Source: Allocatelliglobosispora scoriae
GTDB lineage: Bacteria; Actinomycetota; Actinomycetes; Mycobacteriales; Micromonosporaceae
NCBI RefSeq assembly: GCF_014204945.1
Contig: NZ_JACHMN010000002.1
Location: 2,503,001-2,567,000, forward strand
Direction: 5' to 3'
DNA length: 64,000 nt
Of the stretch, positions 44,269 through 53,739 are shown one piece after another; position 1 is the stretch's first letter, and every line of letters starts with the position of its first letter. The notes beneath the pieces were generated by a model that saw only the letters and a program-made list of their open reading frames with translations, was not told where the DNA came from and did not search any database. A program made the position numbers and the translations under genes.

Positions 44269-45630
44269 CTAGGCGCGCAGCGAGCTGGACTCCGGCTCGG
44301 GACGGGAGTTCTTGAAGACCTTGCGCATGAAGCTCGGGGTCATCAGGGCGTGGATTGGGTCGACCAGACCGGCCGAGCGCATGAACGCCTCGGTGATGCT
44401 GGCGTCGTGGTGCGTCGCCATCTGCACCCGCTTCATGTAGGCGAGCAGCATCTTGAGCTTGAGCGACCGGTGGCCCTCGACATCGGGGAAGCTGAGGTTG
44501 ATGCTCTCGGTCATCTCCCACGCCGGGTCGATGACGGCGGAGACGGCGGCCGCGAAGTCGACGGCCTTCGGCGCCGAACCGGTCCGCAGGGCGTCGCGCA
44601 GCCGGAGCGCCTGCAGCGCGGCGAGCGTCTGGGCCTGGGCGAAGACCGGGTTCGGGGTGCAGACCGCGTCGCCCATGATGAGCAGGCCCTCGGGCAGCTT
44701 GGTGAGCCGCTCGTAACGCCGCCGCATCGTGGTCGGGAAGCGGAAGAGCACCACGTCGTTGAGCGGCTCGGCGGCGACGATCGCCTCGTGCACCTCGGGC
44801 GCGACCAGGGTCTTCACGAAGGCGTTGAAGCCCTCCGGGTCGACCGGCGGGTGGTCGCCGAGGATGCCGTACGTGGTGAGCTCGACAGTGCCGCCGTCGG
44901 TCTTGGTGAAGATGCAGCCACGGGGGACGACCGGGTTGGCGACGCAGACGATCGAGTGGTCCGTGCCGAACGGATCGACCGAGCCGAGCTTGTAGTGGCG
45001 CGTAGCGTAGCCGAGCCCCATCTTGGTGCCCTCTTCGGCGACCCGCTCGTAGCCCAGCTCCTCCAGCCACACCGGCGAGCGCGAACCGCGGCCGGTGCAG
45101 TCGACGATGAGGTCCGCCGAGACAATCTCCTCCGAGGCGCCCTCGTCACCGTGCTTGGAGACCTTGACGCCGGTGATCCGGGTCTTGTCGGCGTTGCTGA
45201 CGACGCCGGTGATGTCGAACTGCTCCATGAAGGTCACGTTGCCGAGTGCCTGGACCCGCTCGCGGAGGTGCAGCTCCATGATCGGGCGGCGGGCGGCGAC
45301 GTTGGTGAGGCCGGCGCGGACCTGCTTGGCCCGCTTGCCGAGGAAATACCACCGCACGGTGCCCGAGAGGTCGGTCTGGGGACAGCCGGCGGTGATCATC
45401 TGCGCGGTGATCTCGGGGAAGAGCTCCTCCTGCGCCCGCGCGCCGGCCGCCAGCAGGCCGTTGATGTGCCGCGCCTGCGGTGCTCCGCGCCGCGCCTCGC
45501 GGACCCCGATCAGCTCATCGCGGTCGATGATGACGACATCGCGATAGAACGGCGAGAGGGCAGCGGCTGCGTACATTCCGCTGACGCTCCCACCGAGCAC
45601 CACGACCCGTTCTCCAACAAGCTTGTCCAC
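44269..45630 (-). CDS. FAD-dependent monooxygenase, paralogue 2
   Basis: 453 residues, homologous throughout to the enzyme at 40844 (RVVVLGGSVSGMYAAAAL, IDRDELIGVREARRGAP, DLIVDCTGRGSRSP). The second FAD motif reads LIMGDAVCTPNPVFAQAQ, so the Gly-Gln-Gly that normally contacts the flavin ribityl/pyrophosphate has become Ala-Gln-Ala. It may have altered flavin binding or a changed role. AGGAG precedes the GTG start. A short palindrome and a terminator separate it from the upstream condensation gene, so it has its own promoter. Confidence 0.85.
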   Translation of the reverse strand: MDKLVGERVVVLGGSVSGMYAAAALSPFYRDVVIIDRDELIGVREARRGAPQARHINGLLAAGARAQEELFPEITAQMITAGCPQTDLSGTVRWYFLGKRAKQVRAGLTNVAARRPIMELHLRERVQALGNVTFMEQFDITGVVSNADKTRITGVKVSKHGDEGASEEIVSADLIVDCTGRGSRSPVWLEELGYERVAEEGTKMGLGYATRHYKLGSVDPFGTDHSIVCVANPVVPRGCIFTKTDGGTVELTTYGILGDHPPVDPEGFNAFVKTLVAPEVHEAIVAAEPLNDVVLFRFPTTMRRRYERLTKLPEGLLIMGDAVCTPNPVFAQAQTLAALQALRLRDALRTGSAPKAVDFAAAVSAVIDPAWEMTESINLSFPDVEGHRSLKLKMLLAYMKRVQMATHHDASITEAFMRSAGLVDPIHALMTPSFMRKVFKNSRPEPESSSLRA

Positions 45631-45720
45631 GACTATTCATCTCCTTGTGCGCGCATCAGCGTCGGCAATCAAAATTGAGGGGGGAAATAAACTCGCCCGA
45701 CGCATCGTCCCAGGCAAACA

Positions 45721-45758
45721 CGCATCTCAGCTTCTTCTGCAATGCGGGGAGATGCGTT
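45721..45758. repeat. CGCATCTC...GAGATGCG inverted repeat, degenerate operator-like
   Basis: Perfect eight-base arms lie 91 bases upstream of the FAD monooxygenase start. The right arm reads GCGGGGAGATGCG, close to operator sites 6 and 8, but the left arm is shifted by one base, so I list it separately from the eight sites. Confidence 0.45.
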
Positions 45759-45768
45759 GGTGGAAGGC

Positions 45769-45801
45769 GTCGTGCCCGCGCCGGAATGACGCGGGCACGA
45801 C
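45769..45801. terminator. Terminator of the beta-tyrosine operon
   Basis: GTCGTGCCCGCG pairs with CGCGGGCACGAC, 20 bases beyond the stop of the condensation gene. Confidence 0.8.
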
Positions 45802-45821
45802 TATTTATCTGCGGCGCCGGC

Positions 45822-47180
45822 TCAGCTGATGAGTTCGCTGAAGAGCAGCGCCCGGAGCAGGGTCCCCCGGAAGTCATCCGCCATCGCGGCCACCGATTCT
45901 TCGACGAAGAGGTTGGTGGTGTAACCGATGCTGCCGACGATCCCGCCGTCGGGGTGCACCTCCAGGCCCCAGAGCAGGCCGTCGGGGATCTGCGACCCCA
46001 TCGGTGCCGAGACCACCCGGCGCCGGATCGCGGTGAACCGCAGGTCGGCTGCGGGCTGGTCGTGCATCATGAACGGCGACTGCGTCACCTGGAAGGCGCA
46101 CGCCGCGGCGTTGGCACCGAGGGCGTCGGTCATGACGTCCGGCGCCTCCTCCAGGAGCTGGCCGAACGGGATCTCGTGGGCGTAGGCCGAGAGGCACGTC
46201 TTGCGTACCCGGGAGATCACCTCGGTGAGGCCCGACGCACCCGCCACGTCGACGCGCAGCGGGACGAAGTTGTAGAACGACCCGACCGTCTCCTCCACCC
46301 AGGACGGCTGGCGGCCGGGCATGAAGGTGGGCACCACGAGGTCGGTGCGGCCCGTGGTCTCGTTGAGGTACATCAGGTAGACGGCGAGCAGCACCATGAA
46401 GGGCGAGCTGCGGGTCTCGACGGCGACCGCGTTCACCGAGCCGAGGTACTCGTCCTCGATGAGGAAGCGGTGCCAGCCGGTGACGAACGGCTCCTCGCTG
46501 CGGGTCAGGTCGGAGCGGATCGGGGTCACCTGCGCACCCCGCAGGTTGTCCCGCCAGTAGTCGCGCGAGGCCTGCAGCGCCGGGCTCTCGGCCGTGCCCT
46601 GCTGCCACTCGACGTACTCGCGGTACTGGTGCACCTCGGGCAGGACGGGCTCGGTGCCCTTGCGGCGCGCCACGTAGTAGGCGGCCACGTCGCGGATGAT
46701 CCGGTGGATCGACCAGCCGTCGACGGCGGTGTGGTGCGCGATGAGGGCGAGGACGGCGCTCTCCTCGTCGAACCGGCCGAGGACGGCCTGGAGCAGCGGC
46801 ATCTCGTGGATGCTGAAGCCCTCGGCCTCGATCGCGTTGAGGAAGTCCTCCTCGGCGACCTCACGGTCGCCGTCCCAGTCCAGGTCACGCACGGTCAGCG
46901 TCGGCGAGCTCGCAGGCAGGACCGTCTGGTACGGGATGCCGTCGTCGCGAACGATCACCGTGCGGAGCGACTCGTGGCGGACGACCACATCGTCGAGCGC
47001 ACCCTGGAGCGCGTCGACGTCGATGGGGCCGAGGATTCGCCAGCCGCCGACGATGGTGTAACGGGAGCCGAACGGTCCCGTCTCGTCGCCGTGATCGATC
47101 ATCCGCAGGAACTCCTGTTGGAGCGAGAGCGGGATGCGGCCCGAGTCCCCGAGACTCGGCGCCAGTGCTGCATCGGCCAT
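45822..47180 (-). CDS. sgcC5: Free-standing condensation enzyme (SgcC5-like)
   Basis: A 452-residue NRPS condensation-domain protein with an intact catalytic motif AHHTAVDGWS (His149, His150, Asp154). SgcC5 of C-1027 joins the PCP-bound beta-tyrosine to the enediyne core diol as an ester, and kedarcidin and maduropeptin use relatives for ester or amide links. The stop is followed by a terminator, and the upstream halogenase is 9 bases away, so it closes the leftward operon that begins at 53490. Confidence 0.93.
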   Translation of the reverse strand: MADAALAPSLGDSGRIPLSLQQEFLRMIDHGDETGPFGSRYTIVGGWRILGPIDVDALQGALDDVVVRHESLRTVIVRDDGIPYQTVLPASSPTLTVRDLDWDGDREVAEEDFLNAIEAEGFSIHEMPLLQAVLGRFDEESAVLALIAHHTAVDGWSIHRIIRDVAAYYVARRKGTEPVLPEVHQYREYVEWQQGTAESPALQASRDYWRDNLRGAQVTPIRSDLTRSEEPFVTGWHRFLIEDEYLGSVNAVAVETRSSPFMVLLAVYLMYLNETTGRTDLVVPTFMPGRQPSWVEETVGSFYNFVPLRVDVAGASGLTEVISRVRKTCLSAYAHEIPFGQLLEEAPDVMTDALGANAAACAFQVTQSPFMMHDQPAADLRFTAIRRRVVSAPMGSQIPDGLLWGLEVHPDGGIVGSIGYTTNLFVEESVAAMADDFRGTLLRALLFSELIS

Positions 47181-47189
47181 GGTGGGTTG

Positions 47190-48686
47190 TCAGTTCCTTT
47201 CAGCTAGGTGCCGGGAGGGCAGCGACCAGTGCATGCCGTCAGTGGACGGCACCAGGCCGCCCTCGCGGACGGGTAGGTGTTCGTCCGCGTTCTCGCCCAT
47301 CGCGGCCTGGATCTGGATCCGGGAGCCGGTCTTGACGACGGACTTGACCAGCTCGGACTGGAGCAGGTCGCGGTCCTCGCCCTCGACCAGGACGGGCTGC
47401 TCGACGAGGCCCGCGAGCTCACGGAAGGCGGGTGCTTTTTTCTCCACATAGGACTCCGGTGCGACGAGGGCATCCTCGCGGGAGGCGCCGCCGCCGACCA
47501 GCTCCACGAAGGATTCGAGCTCGGTCGCCACGTTGTTGGTGACCTTCTTCGCCTTCCAGAAGTAGGAGTCCTCGTTGTCGTGCATGTCGTAGAAGGCGAC
47601 CAGGAAGTCGTGGAAGTTGGCGTACTCCCGGCGGTAGCGCGCCTCGAACTCGTCGAAGCACACCGCCTCGTCGGTGTCGCCCCGCAGCGCGGTGTTGATC
47701 GACCGCGCGGCGAGGAGGCCGCTGTAGGTGGCGAGGTGCACGCCGGAGGAGAAGACCGGGTCGATGAAGCACGCGGCGTCGCCGACGAGCATCATTCCCG
47801 GCCGCCAGAACCGGTCCTGGATGTAGGAGTAGTCCTTGCGGACGCGGATCTCGCCGTAGGGTCCGGTGCGGACCCGGCGGGCGTCGGCGAGGTATTCGGC
47901 GATGAGCGGGCACTCCTCGATGAGGCCGAGCAGCGCCTTCTCCCGATCGCCCTGCACCTTCTCCAGCGCCTCCGGCAGCACCACCACGCCGACGCTGGTC
48001 AGGTCGTCGGTGAGCGGGATGTACCAGAACCAGCCCGAGTCGAAGGCGGCCGCCAGGATGTTGCCCTGGTTCGGCGGGGCCAGCCGCTTCCCGCCGGTGA
48101 AGTAGCCGAAGAGGGCGAGGTTGCGGAAATACTCCGAGTAGTGCCGCTTGCCCACCTTGGTCTGCAGGCGGCTGTTGTTGCCGGAGGCGTCGACGACGTA
48201 CGCGCTCGACACCTCCTGCTGCACGCCGTGGGCGTCCACGTAGCGCACCCCGGTCACCCGGTCGTCGGCGTCGGTCAGGACGTCGAGGACGGAGCACTGC
48301 TCGCGTACCTCGACGCCCTTTCGACGGGCGTTGTCCAGGAGGATCTGATCGAACTTCATCCGCTCCACCTGGTACGCCGTCGACGACCCACCGGAGAACT
48401 TCGGCGAGATCGAGAACGAGAACGTCCACGGCTCCGGGTTGGCCCCCCAGCGGAACGTGCCACCCCGCTTGATCATGAAGGCGGCCTTCTCCAGCTCCTC
48501 GGTGACACCGAGGAGCCGGCAGATCCCGTGCACGGTCGCCGGCAGCAGGGATTCCCCGATCTGATAGCGCGGGAACTCCTCCTTCTCCAGCAGCAGGACC
48601 CGGTGGCCCTGCATCGCCACGAGGGTGGACACGGTCGAACCGCACGGTCCCCCACCGACGACCACGAGGTCATACTCGTTCTTCAC
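47190..48686 (-). CDS. sgcC3: FAD-dependent halogenase (SgcC3-like)
   Basis: 498 residues. DLVVVGGGPCGSTV binds FAD, and GWFWYIPL carries the flavin-dependent halogenase WxWxIP motif, while MLVGDAACFIDPVFSSGVH is the second FAD contact. In C-1027 the homologue chlorinates PCP-tethered beta-tyrosine at C3 using FADH2. GAGAGCAAC precedes the ATG. It sits between the aminomutase and the condensation enzyme in one operon. Chloride as substrate is inferred from known enediynes. Bromide would also be accepted by many relatives. Confidence 0.93.
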   Translation of the reverse strand: MKNEYDLVVVGGGPCGSTVSTLVAMQGHRVLLLEKEEFPRYQIGESLLPATVHGICRLLGVTEELEKAAFMIKRGGTFRWGANPEPWTFSFSISPKFSGGSSTAYQVERMKFDQILLDNARRKGVEVREQCSVLDVLTDADDRVTGVRYVDAHGVQQEVSSAYVVDASGNNSRLQTKVGKRHYSEYFRNLALFGYFTGGKRLAPPNQGNILAAAFDSGWFWYIPLTDDLTSVGVVVLPEALEKVQGDREKALLGLIEECPLIAEYLADARRVRTGPYGEIRVRKDYSYIQDRFWRPGMMLVGDAACFIDPVFSSGVHLATYSGLLAARSINTALRGDTDEAVCFDEFEARYRREYANFHDFLVAFYDMHDNEDSYFWKAKKVTNNVATELESFVELVGGGASREDALVAPESYVEKKAPAFRELAGLVEQPVLVEGEDRDLLQSELVKSVVKTGSRIQIQAAMGENADEHLPVREGGLVPSTDGMHWSLPSRHLAERN

Positions 48687-48703
48687 GTTGCTCTCCTACT
48701 CAG

Positions 48704-50320
48704 CTAGCGGAGCTCGACATCGGTCTGCGCGACCGCCCGCACCAGGTCGCCCCGGGTCAGGGCGGCGGCGATCGTCTCGATGTCGTCGGCCATGTAGCGG
48801 TCCCGGTCCAGCGTCGGTACGAGTGAGCGCACCAGCTCGTACGCGCACTTCGCGGGTGCGCTGAGCCCGTCGTAGCGACCCGAGATGTCGACCGCCTGCG
48901 CCGCGGCGAGCAGCTCCACCGCGAGGATCTTCTGGTTGTTGCCGAGAATGGTCCGGGCGTTGCGGGCGGCGATCAGGCCCATGCTGACGATGTCCTGGTT
49001 GTCGCCGTTGGAGGGGATGCTCTGCGTGCTGGCCGGGCCGATGGTCCGGTTCTCGGCGACGAGCGCGGTCGCCGGGTACTGCGCTCCCGCGAAGCCGCTG
49101 TTGAGGCCGACATCGCCGGCGACGAGGAACTCCGGCAGCCCGTAGCTGAGGTGCCGGTTGAGCAGGCGGTTGGTCCGCCGCTCGGAGATGACGCCGAGCT
49201 GGGTCAGCGCGATCATCACGAAGTCCATCGCGAACGCGATCGGCTGTCCGTGGAAGTTGGCGCCGTGGAAGATCTCCTGGCCCTCGAAGAACAGCGGGTT
49301 GTCGTTCGCCGAGTTCAGCTCGATGTTGATCTTCTCGCTGGCGTGGTAGAGGGTGTCCCTGACCGCGCCGAGCACCTGCGGGATGGCGCGCAGCGAGTAC
49401 GCCTTCTGCATGTAGATGTTGGTGCGCTGGACATCCGTACCAGCCTGCTTGTCGTCCTGGATCTGCTGGCGCAGCTGCGCGTGCTCGACGGTGAGGCCGC
49501 TGCCCCGCATCAGTGCCCGCATGTTGAACGCCGTGTCGATCTGACCCGCGTGCGGACGAGCGATGTTGTGCCCCTCCGGCAGGAACGGGCTCATCGATCC
49601 GCGCAGGGTCTCGATCACCAGAGCGGTGATGATCTCCGCCTGGCGTACCTGGTCCATGGCCCGCCCGACGACGAGAGCCCCGAGGCCCGTCATCGCGGAC
49701 GTGCCGTTGATGAGAGCCAGCCCCTCCTTGAACTTCAGCTCCATCGGCTCGATGCCGATCTCGCGCAGCACCGGCCCGGTCGGCGTCTTCACACCGCCAC
49801 GCAGCACGTAGCCCTCGCCGATCACCGTGCTGGCGATGTGGGACAGGGGTGCCAGGTCACCGCTCGCACCCAGCGAACCCACCTCGGGGATCGCCGGCGT
49901 GATGCCGACGTTGAGGTAGAGAGCCAGGCGCTCCAGCAGCTCCGGGCGGACGGCGGAGTGGCCCTTGGCGAGCGCGTTCAGACGGGCGGCGAGAATCGCG
50001 CGCGCCTCGTCCTCGGCGAACATCGGGCCGACACCGGCACTGTGGCTGCGGACCAGGTTGGTCTGCAGCTCGGTCTCCTTCGAGGGGTCGACCAGCATGT
50101 AGATCATCTCGCCGTAGCCGGTGGTGACACCGTAGACGGGGATGCCCTGCCGAACGACCTCCTCGAACTGGATCCGGCTCGACGCGGCTTTCGCCAACGC
50201 GGTTGAGGAGACCCAGCACGGCGCACGATCCTCGGCAACCCGGCGTACGCCGGCGATGTCCAGGGTCTCGCCGTTGAAAACGACCAACTTCTCGGTCTCG
50301 TCCAGATCCAACTCACTCAC
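48704..50320 (-). CDS. sgcC4: MIO tyrosine aminomutase (SgcC4-like)
   Basis: 538 residues, the size of C-1027 SgcC4. The cofactor tripeptide Ala152-Ser153-Gly154 is in GSLGASGDLAPLSH, and the catalytic Tyr63 is in PVYGVTTGYG. It converts L-tyrosine to beta-tyrosine through an MIO cofactor formed autocatalytically. The start GTG at 50320 follows AAGG six bases upstream. A 164-base palindrome separates it from the adenylation gene upstream. The stereochemistry ((S) or (R)) cannot be read from sequence here. Confidence 0.94.
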   Translation of the reverse strand: MSELDLDETEKLVVFNGETLDIAGVRRVAEDRAPCWVSSTALAKAASSRIQFEEVVRQGIPVYGVTTGYGEMIYMLVDPSKETELQTNLVRSHSAGVGPMFAEDEARAILAARLNALAKGHSAVRPELLERLALYLNVGITPAIPEVGSLGASGDLAPLSHIASTVIGEGYVLRGGVKTPTGPVLREIGIEPMELKFKEGLALINGTSAMTGLGALVVGRAMDQVRQAEIITALVIETLRGSMSPFLPEGHNIARPHAGQIDTAFNMRALMRGSGLTVEHAQLRQQIQDDKQAGTDVQRTNIYMQKAYSLRAIPQVLGAVRDTLYHASEKINIELNSANDNPLFFEGQEIFHGANFHGQPIAFAMDFVMIALTQLGVISERRTNRLLNRHLSYGLPEFLVAGDVGLNSGFAGAQYPATALVAENRTIGPASTQSIPSNGDNQDIVSMGLIAARNARTILGNNQKILAVELLAAAQAVDISGRYDGLSAPAKCAYELVRSLVPTLDRDRYMADDIETIAAALTRGDLVRAVAQTDVELR

Positions 50321-50352
50321 TCCATGCCTTGAGTAGCAGCTCTCATGCCTGC

Positions 50353-50516
50353 AGGGCCTGTCTTGTGGATCATGGCGAGGCGAGCCGGAGTCCAGGCGGC
50401 GATCCGGCAAGGTCGCGAAGCGCCTGAATACCGGTGTTGTATTCAGGCGCTTCGCGGACGCCGCCGGTCGTCGGCTGGGGCCGGCGTAGCCCGTCATGAT
50501 CCATGAGACAGGCCCT
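50353..50516. repeat. Family E long nested palindrome
   Basis: Outer arms AGGGCCTGTCTTGTGGATCA and the matching TGATCCATGAGACAGGCCCT enclose a perfect inner stem (50414-50456, CGCGAAGCGCCTGAATAC). The right end covers the stop codon of the adenylation gene. It lies inside an operon, not at its end. Confidence 0.88.
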
Positions 50517-53490
50517 AGTTCCGACGTGCTGTGGTGCTGTCCCGCGCGCCCGCCGCGAGGCGTCGCCGATCCACCTTGCCGCCGACATTGCGCGGCAAGC
50601 TGCTGCTCGACGTCTGAAAGGAGACGAGCAGCATCGATGTGCCGAAACGTTTGCGCAGGTGTGTGCGCCACGCGTCGGCACCGGCCGCGTCCGCTCCGGA
50701 CGGCGTGCGCCGAGGGACGACGAAGGCCACCAGTTGGATCACCAACCCGTCCGAGTCGGTGAGCGGCACCACGGCGCACTCCGCGACCGAGTCGTGCTCG
50801 GCCAGGGCCGCCTCGACATCGGCGAGCTCGACCCTGGTGCCGTAGAGCTTGACCTGCAGATCCCGCCGCCCGCGGAACTCCAGCAGGCCATCGGCCCGCC
50901 GACGGGCGAGATCCCCGGTCCGGTAGCACCGCATGCGCTCCGGATCGTTCTCGATCCGGCCCGACGACCCGCCGTCGACCGGCCGGAAGGCCCCTCCGCC
51001 CGACTCGTCGCCGATGTAGCCGCGGGCGACGAACGGGCTGCGGATGACGATCTCGCCGGTGACCCCCACCGGGCACGGTCGATCCGCTTCGTCGAGCACC
51101 AGCACCTGGCGGCCCGGGATGGACCGGCCGATCGGGACGGTCGCCGCCACGTCGCCGGTGACCTCGTGCCAGGTCGCCGCGATCGTCTCGGTCGGGCCGT
51201 AAACGTTTGCCAGCGCGATCCCCGGCAGCGCCGCCCGGAAGCCGTTGACCAGCTCCGGCGGGAGCGCCTCGCCCATCAGGACCAGGCGGCGCAGGCTGTC
51301 GGTGCGGGCCGCCGGGTCGCGGCGCTTGAACACCTTCAGCAGCTCCCGGCCGAAGCTCGGCACGGTCTGCAGGAAGGTGATCCGGCTCTCGACCAGCCAG
51401 TCGACGAACTTCTCCGGGTGCGCCCGGATCTTCTCCGGCACCGGGCAGAGCGTCGCGCCGGTGGTGAGCGCCGCGAAGACCTCGCAGAGGCTGGGGTCGT
51501 GCTCGGGCGCCGCCCACTGCGCGATCCGCGTCCCGGGGCCGACATCCAGCGAGTCGGCGAGCCACGCCACGAACTGCGTGAACGCGCCGTGCGTCTGGGC
51601 GATCCCCTTCGGCTTGCCGGTCGACCCCGACGTGTAGGCGACGTAGGCGAGCTCCTCCAGCGAGACCGGCTCGGTCGGCGGCGGCACGGGTACGGCGTCC
51701 AGCGTGGCGAGGTCGATGACGCGCCCGCCCAGCTCCTCGCCGAACCAGCGGGCCAGCTCGTCACCGGCCGGGTCGCCCTCGCGCAGCAGGCAGGCCGGGC
51801 GCAGCTCGTCGAGGACGACCCGGCCCCGCTCACCGGCGTCACCCGTGCCGAACCAGACCATGTGCGCACCGGCCCGCAGCACGCCGAGCGACGCGGCGAG
51901 CTGGCTCGGCCCCGGTGTCAGCCGGATCGCGACCGCCTTGCCGCGGGCGCCGAGCGCCGCGAGGTGACCGGCGAGCAGGGCCGCTCGGCGGTCCAGCTCG
52001 CCATAGGTGAGCTCGCCGTCGTGCCAGGAGACCGCGACCGCATCCGGCGTGACCTGCGCGATCCGGCGGAAGAGCTCATGCACCGGCTCCTCGGCGGCCG
52101 CGCCGACACCGATCTGGTTGGACGCGAGCTCCAGCGCCCGGGACCGCTCCACGCCGTCGAGCGGCAGGTCGCCGACCCTGGTGTCGGGTGCGGCGAGGGC
52201 CGCGATCAGCAGGGTGCCGAGCTGGTCGAGGAGGACCTCCGCCGCATCGGGACCGAAGTGGTCGTCGCGGAAGGCGAGCGACCCGGCGATCGAGGCGGTG
52301 AACCGCTCCACGGTCAGCGTCAGGTCGGCTGCGGCCGTACCGGTGCGCAGCTCCGCCCGGGTCACCGCGGCACCGGTGAGGCGCAGCTCGGCCTCGGGCT
52401 CGGTCGCGACGATCAGCATCGCGTCGCAGAGGGCGCCCTGCCGCGGGTCGCCGTCGCCGTTGAGTGCCCGGACGAGGTGGGTGAAGGGCAGCGCCCGGTT
52501 GTCGAAGGCCTCCCGCAGCGACTCCTCGGCCCGGCCCACCAGCTCGCGGAAGGTCGGCCCGTCGGAGAGGTCGCCGGAGATGACGAGCAGGTTGTCGAAG
52601 GGGCCGACGACCTCGGCGAAGGCCTGCGGCCGCACCGGGTAGGCGACCCCGATCGCCACCCGGTCCTCGCCGGCGAAGCGCTGCAGCAGCCCCTGGTACC
52701 CCGCGAGCAGCACCGCGAGCGGCGTCGCGCCGGAGTCGTCGCAGAGATCGGTGAGGAGATCCGCCGCGTCGGTGCCCCAGTCGAAGCGCAGCGTGCCGCA
52801 ACCGCCGGTGACCGGGCGCGACGAGCGGGGACGGTCGGCGGTGAGGGCAGAGGGTGACGAGGTGAGCGCGGTGCTCCACCAGTCCCGGCGGACCGGCCGG
52901 TCGGCGTCGGCGTCGCGGCGCCAGCGGGCGTAGTCGGCGTACTGGAGGCTCGCGGGTTGGACCGTGACGCTGCTGAGCGCGACCGCCTCGGCGTAGTCGG
53001 CCGAGAGCTGAGCCAGGATGATCGAGAGCGACCGCTCGTCGGCGACGGCGCGGTGCGCGACGAGGACGAGCCGCTGCTCGGCGGTGTCGAGCCGGAGCAC
53101 CGTCAGGCGCGCCAGCGGCCCGCCCGCCAGGTCCATCGGTTCGGCGGCGAGCTCGGCGCAGAGCCGGTCCGCCTGCTCGTCCCGATCGGGCCGGGCCAGG
53201 TGGCGCAGGTCGGTGACGACGAAGGACTCGACCGCCGCCTTGCCGATCTGCTGCACCGGACGGCCGTCGACCTCGACGAGCGTGCTCCGCAGGACCTCGT
53301 GCCGTTCGAGGACGGCGTCCCACGCCGCGGCGAGCGACTCCAGATCCAGGTAACCCGATGCATCGAAGCGACGGGCGATCCGATGCGCGCCCGTCTGGGT
53401 CCCGACCCGGTCCAGCAGCCACAGCCCGTCCTGCGCGCAGGAGGTAACGGCCTGACCTGCTCGAATGAGCGCCGTATCAGTCATAGTCAT
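50515..53490 (-). CDS. sgcC1: Adenylation protein with N-terminal degenerate condensation domain (SgcC1-like)
   Basis: 991 residues. The first about 430 form a condensation-like domain whose HHxxxDG reads His146-Arg-Ala-Val-Ala-Asp-Glu152, so the second His and the Gly are lost and it is probably not catalytic. The rest is an A domain: YVAYTSGSTGKPKGIAQTH, ANVYGPTETIAATWHE, CYRTGDLARRRADGLLEFRG and the C-terminal lysine in NVGGKVDRRRL. No carrier domain is fused. The separate PCP is at 53740. It should activate beta-tyrosine and load the PCP. The start at 53490 has GGGGAG upstream. Confidence 0.92.
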   Translation of the reverse strand: MTMTDTALIRAGQAVTSCAQDGLWLLDRVGTQTGAHRIARRFDASGYLDLESLAAAWDAVLERHEVLRSTLVEVDGRPVQQIGKAAVESFVVTDLRHLARPDRDEQADRLCAELAAEPMDLAGGPLARLTVLRLDTAEQRLVLVAHRAVADERSLSIILAQLSADYAEAVALSSVTVQPASLQYADYARWRRDADADRPVRRDWWSTALTSSPSALTADRPRSSRPVTGGCGTLRFDWGTDAADLLTDLCDDSGATPLAVLLAGYQGLLQRFAGEDRVAIGVAYPVRPQAFAEVVGPFDNLLVISGDLSDGPTFRELVGRAEESLREAFDNRALPFTHLVRALNGDGDPRQGALCDAMLIVATEPEAELRLTGAAVTRAELRTGTAAADLTLTVERFTASIAGSLAFRDDHFGPDAAEVLLDQLGTLLIAALAAPDTRVGDLPLDGVERSRALELASNQIGVGAAAEEPVHELFRRIAQVTPDAVAVSWHDGELTYGELDRRAALLAGHLAALGARGKAVAIRLTPGPSQLAASLGVLRAGAHMVWFGTGDAGERGRVVLDELRPACLLREGDPAGDELARWFGEELGGRVIDLATLDAVPVPPPTEPVSLEELAYVAYTSGSTGKPKGIAQTHGAFTQFVAWLADSLDVGPGTRIAQWAAPEHDPSLCEVFAALTTGATLCPVPEKIRAHPEKFVDWLVESRITFLQTVPSFGRELLKVFKRRDPAARTDSLRRLVLMGEALPPELVNGFRAALPGIALANVYGPTETIAATWHEVTGDVAATVPIGRSIPGRQVLVLDEADRPCPVGVTGEIVIRSPFVARGYIGDESGGGAFRPVDGGSSGRIENDPERMRCYRTGDLARRRADGLLEFRGRRDLQVKLYGTRVELADVEAALAEHDSVAECAVVPLTDSDGLVIQLVAFVVPRRTPSGADAAGADAWRTHLRKRFGTSMLLVSFQTSSSSLPRNVGGKVDRRRLAAGARDSTTARRN

Positions 53491-53605
53491 CTTGTCTCCC
53501 CTGCCACCGTGGCATCGTGGCACGGTCTCGACGGGGGGTGCTTCTCACGAAATGCGGTCGCCGCGTCACAGCCCGCTGCCGACGATTCGTCCACATTGGC
53601 CTGAT

Positions 53606-53623
53606 CGCATTCGCAAGGATGCG
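53606..53623 (+). promoter_or_regulatory. Putative cluster operator, site 7
   Basis: CGCATTCGCAAGGATGCG has perfect CGCAT/ATGCG arms and lies almost exactly midway between the divergent starts at 53490 and 53740 (115 and 116 bases). Confidence 0.65.
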
Positions 53624-53739
53624 CCCGGTGCGGCCGCTGCCGACCATTGATCGCGGGGTGCGCTGGACCGCCCGGCCACTGGGGCGGCCGGGCGGTCTGG
53701 CGGGCGGCCCCACAGTCACTTGCGGAAGGAGCACATCGC

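Noticed and set aside
45721-45758. A ninth operator copy before the FAD monooxygenase at 45630
   Set aside because: The right arm matches but the left arm is offset by one base and the whole forms a different palindrome, so it was not counted with the eight sites.
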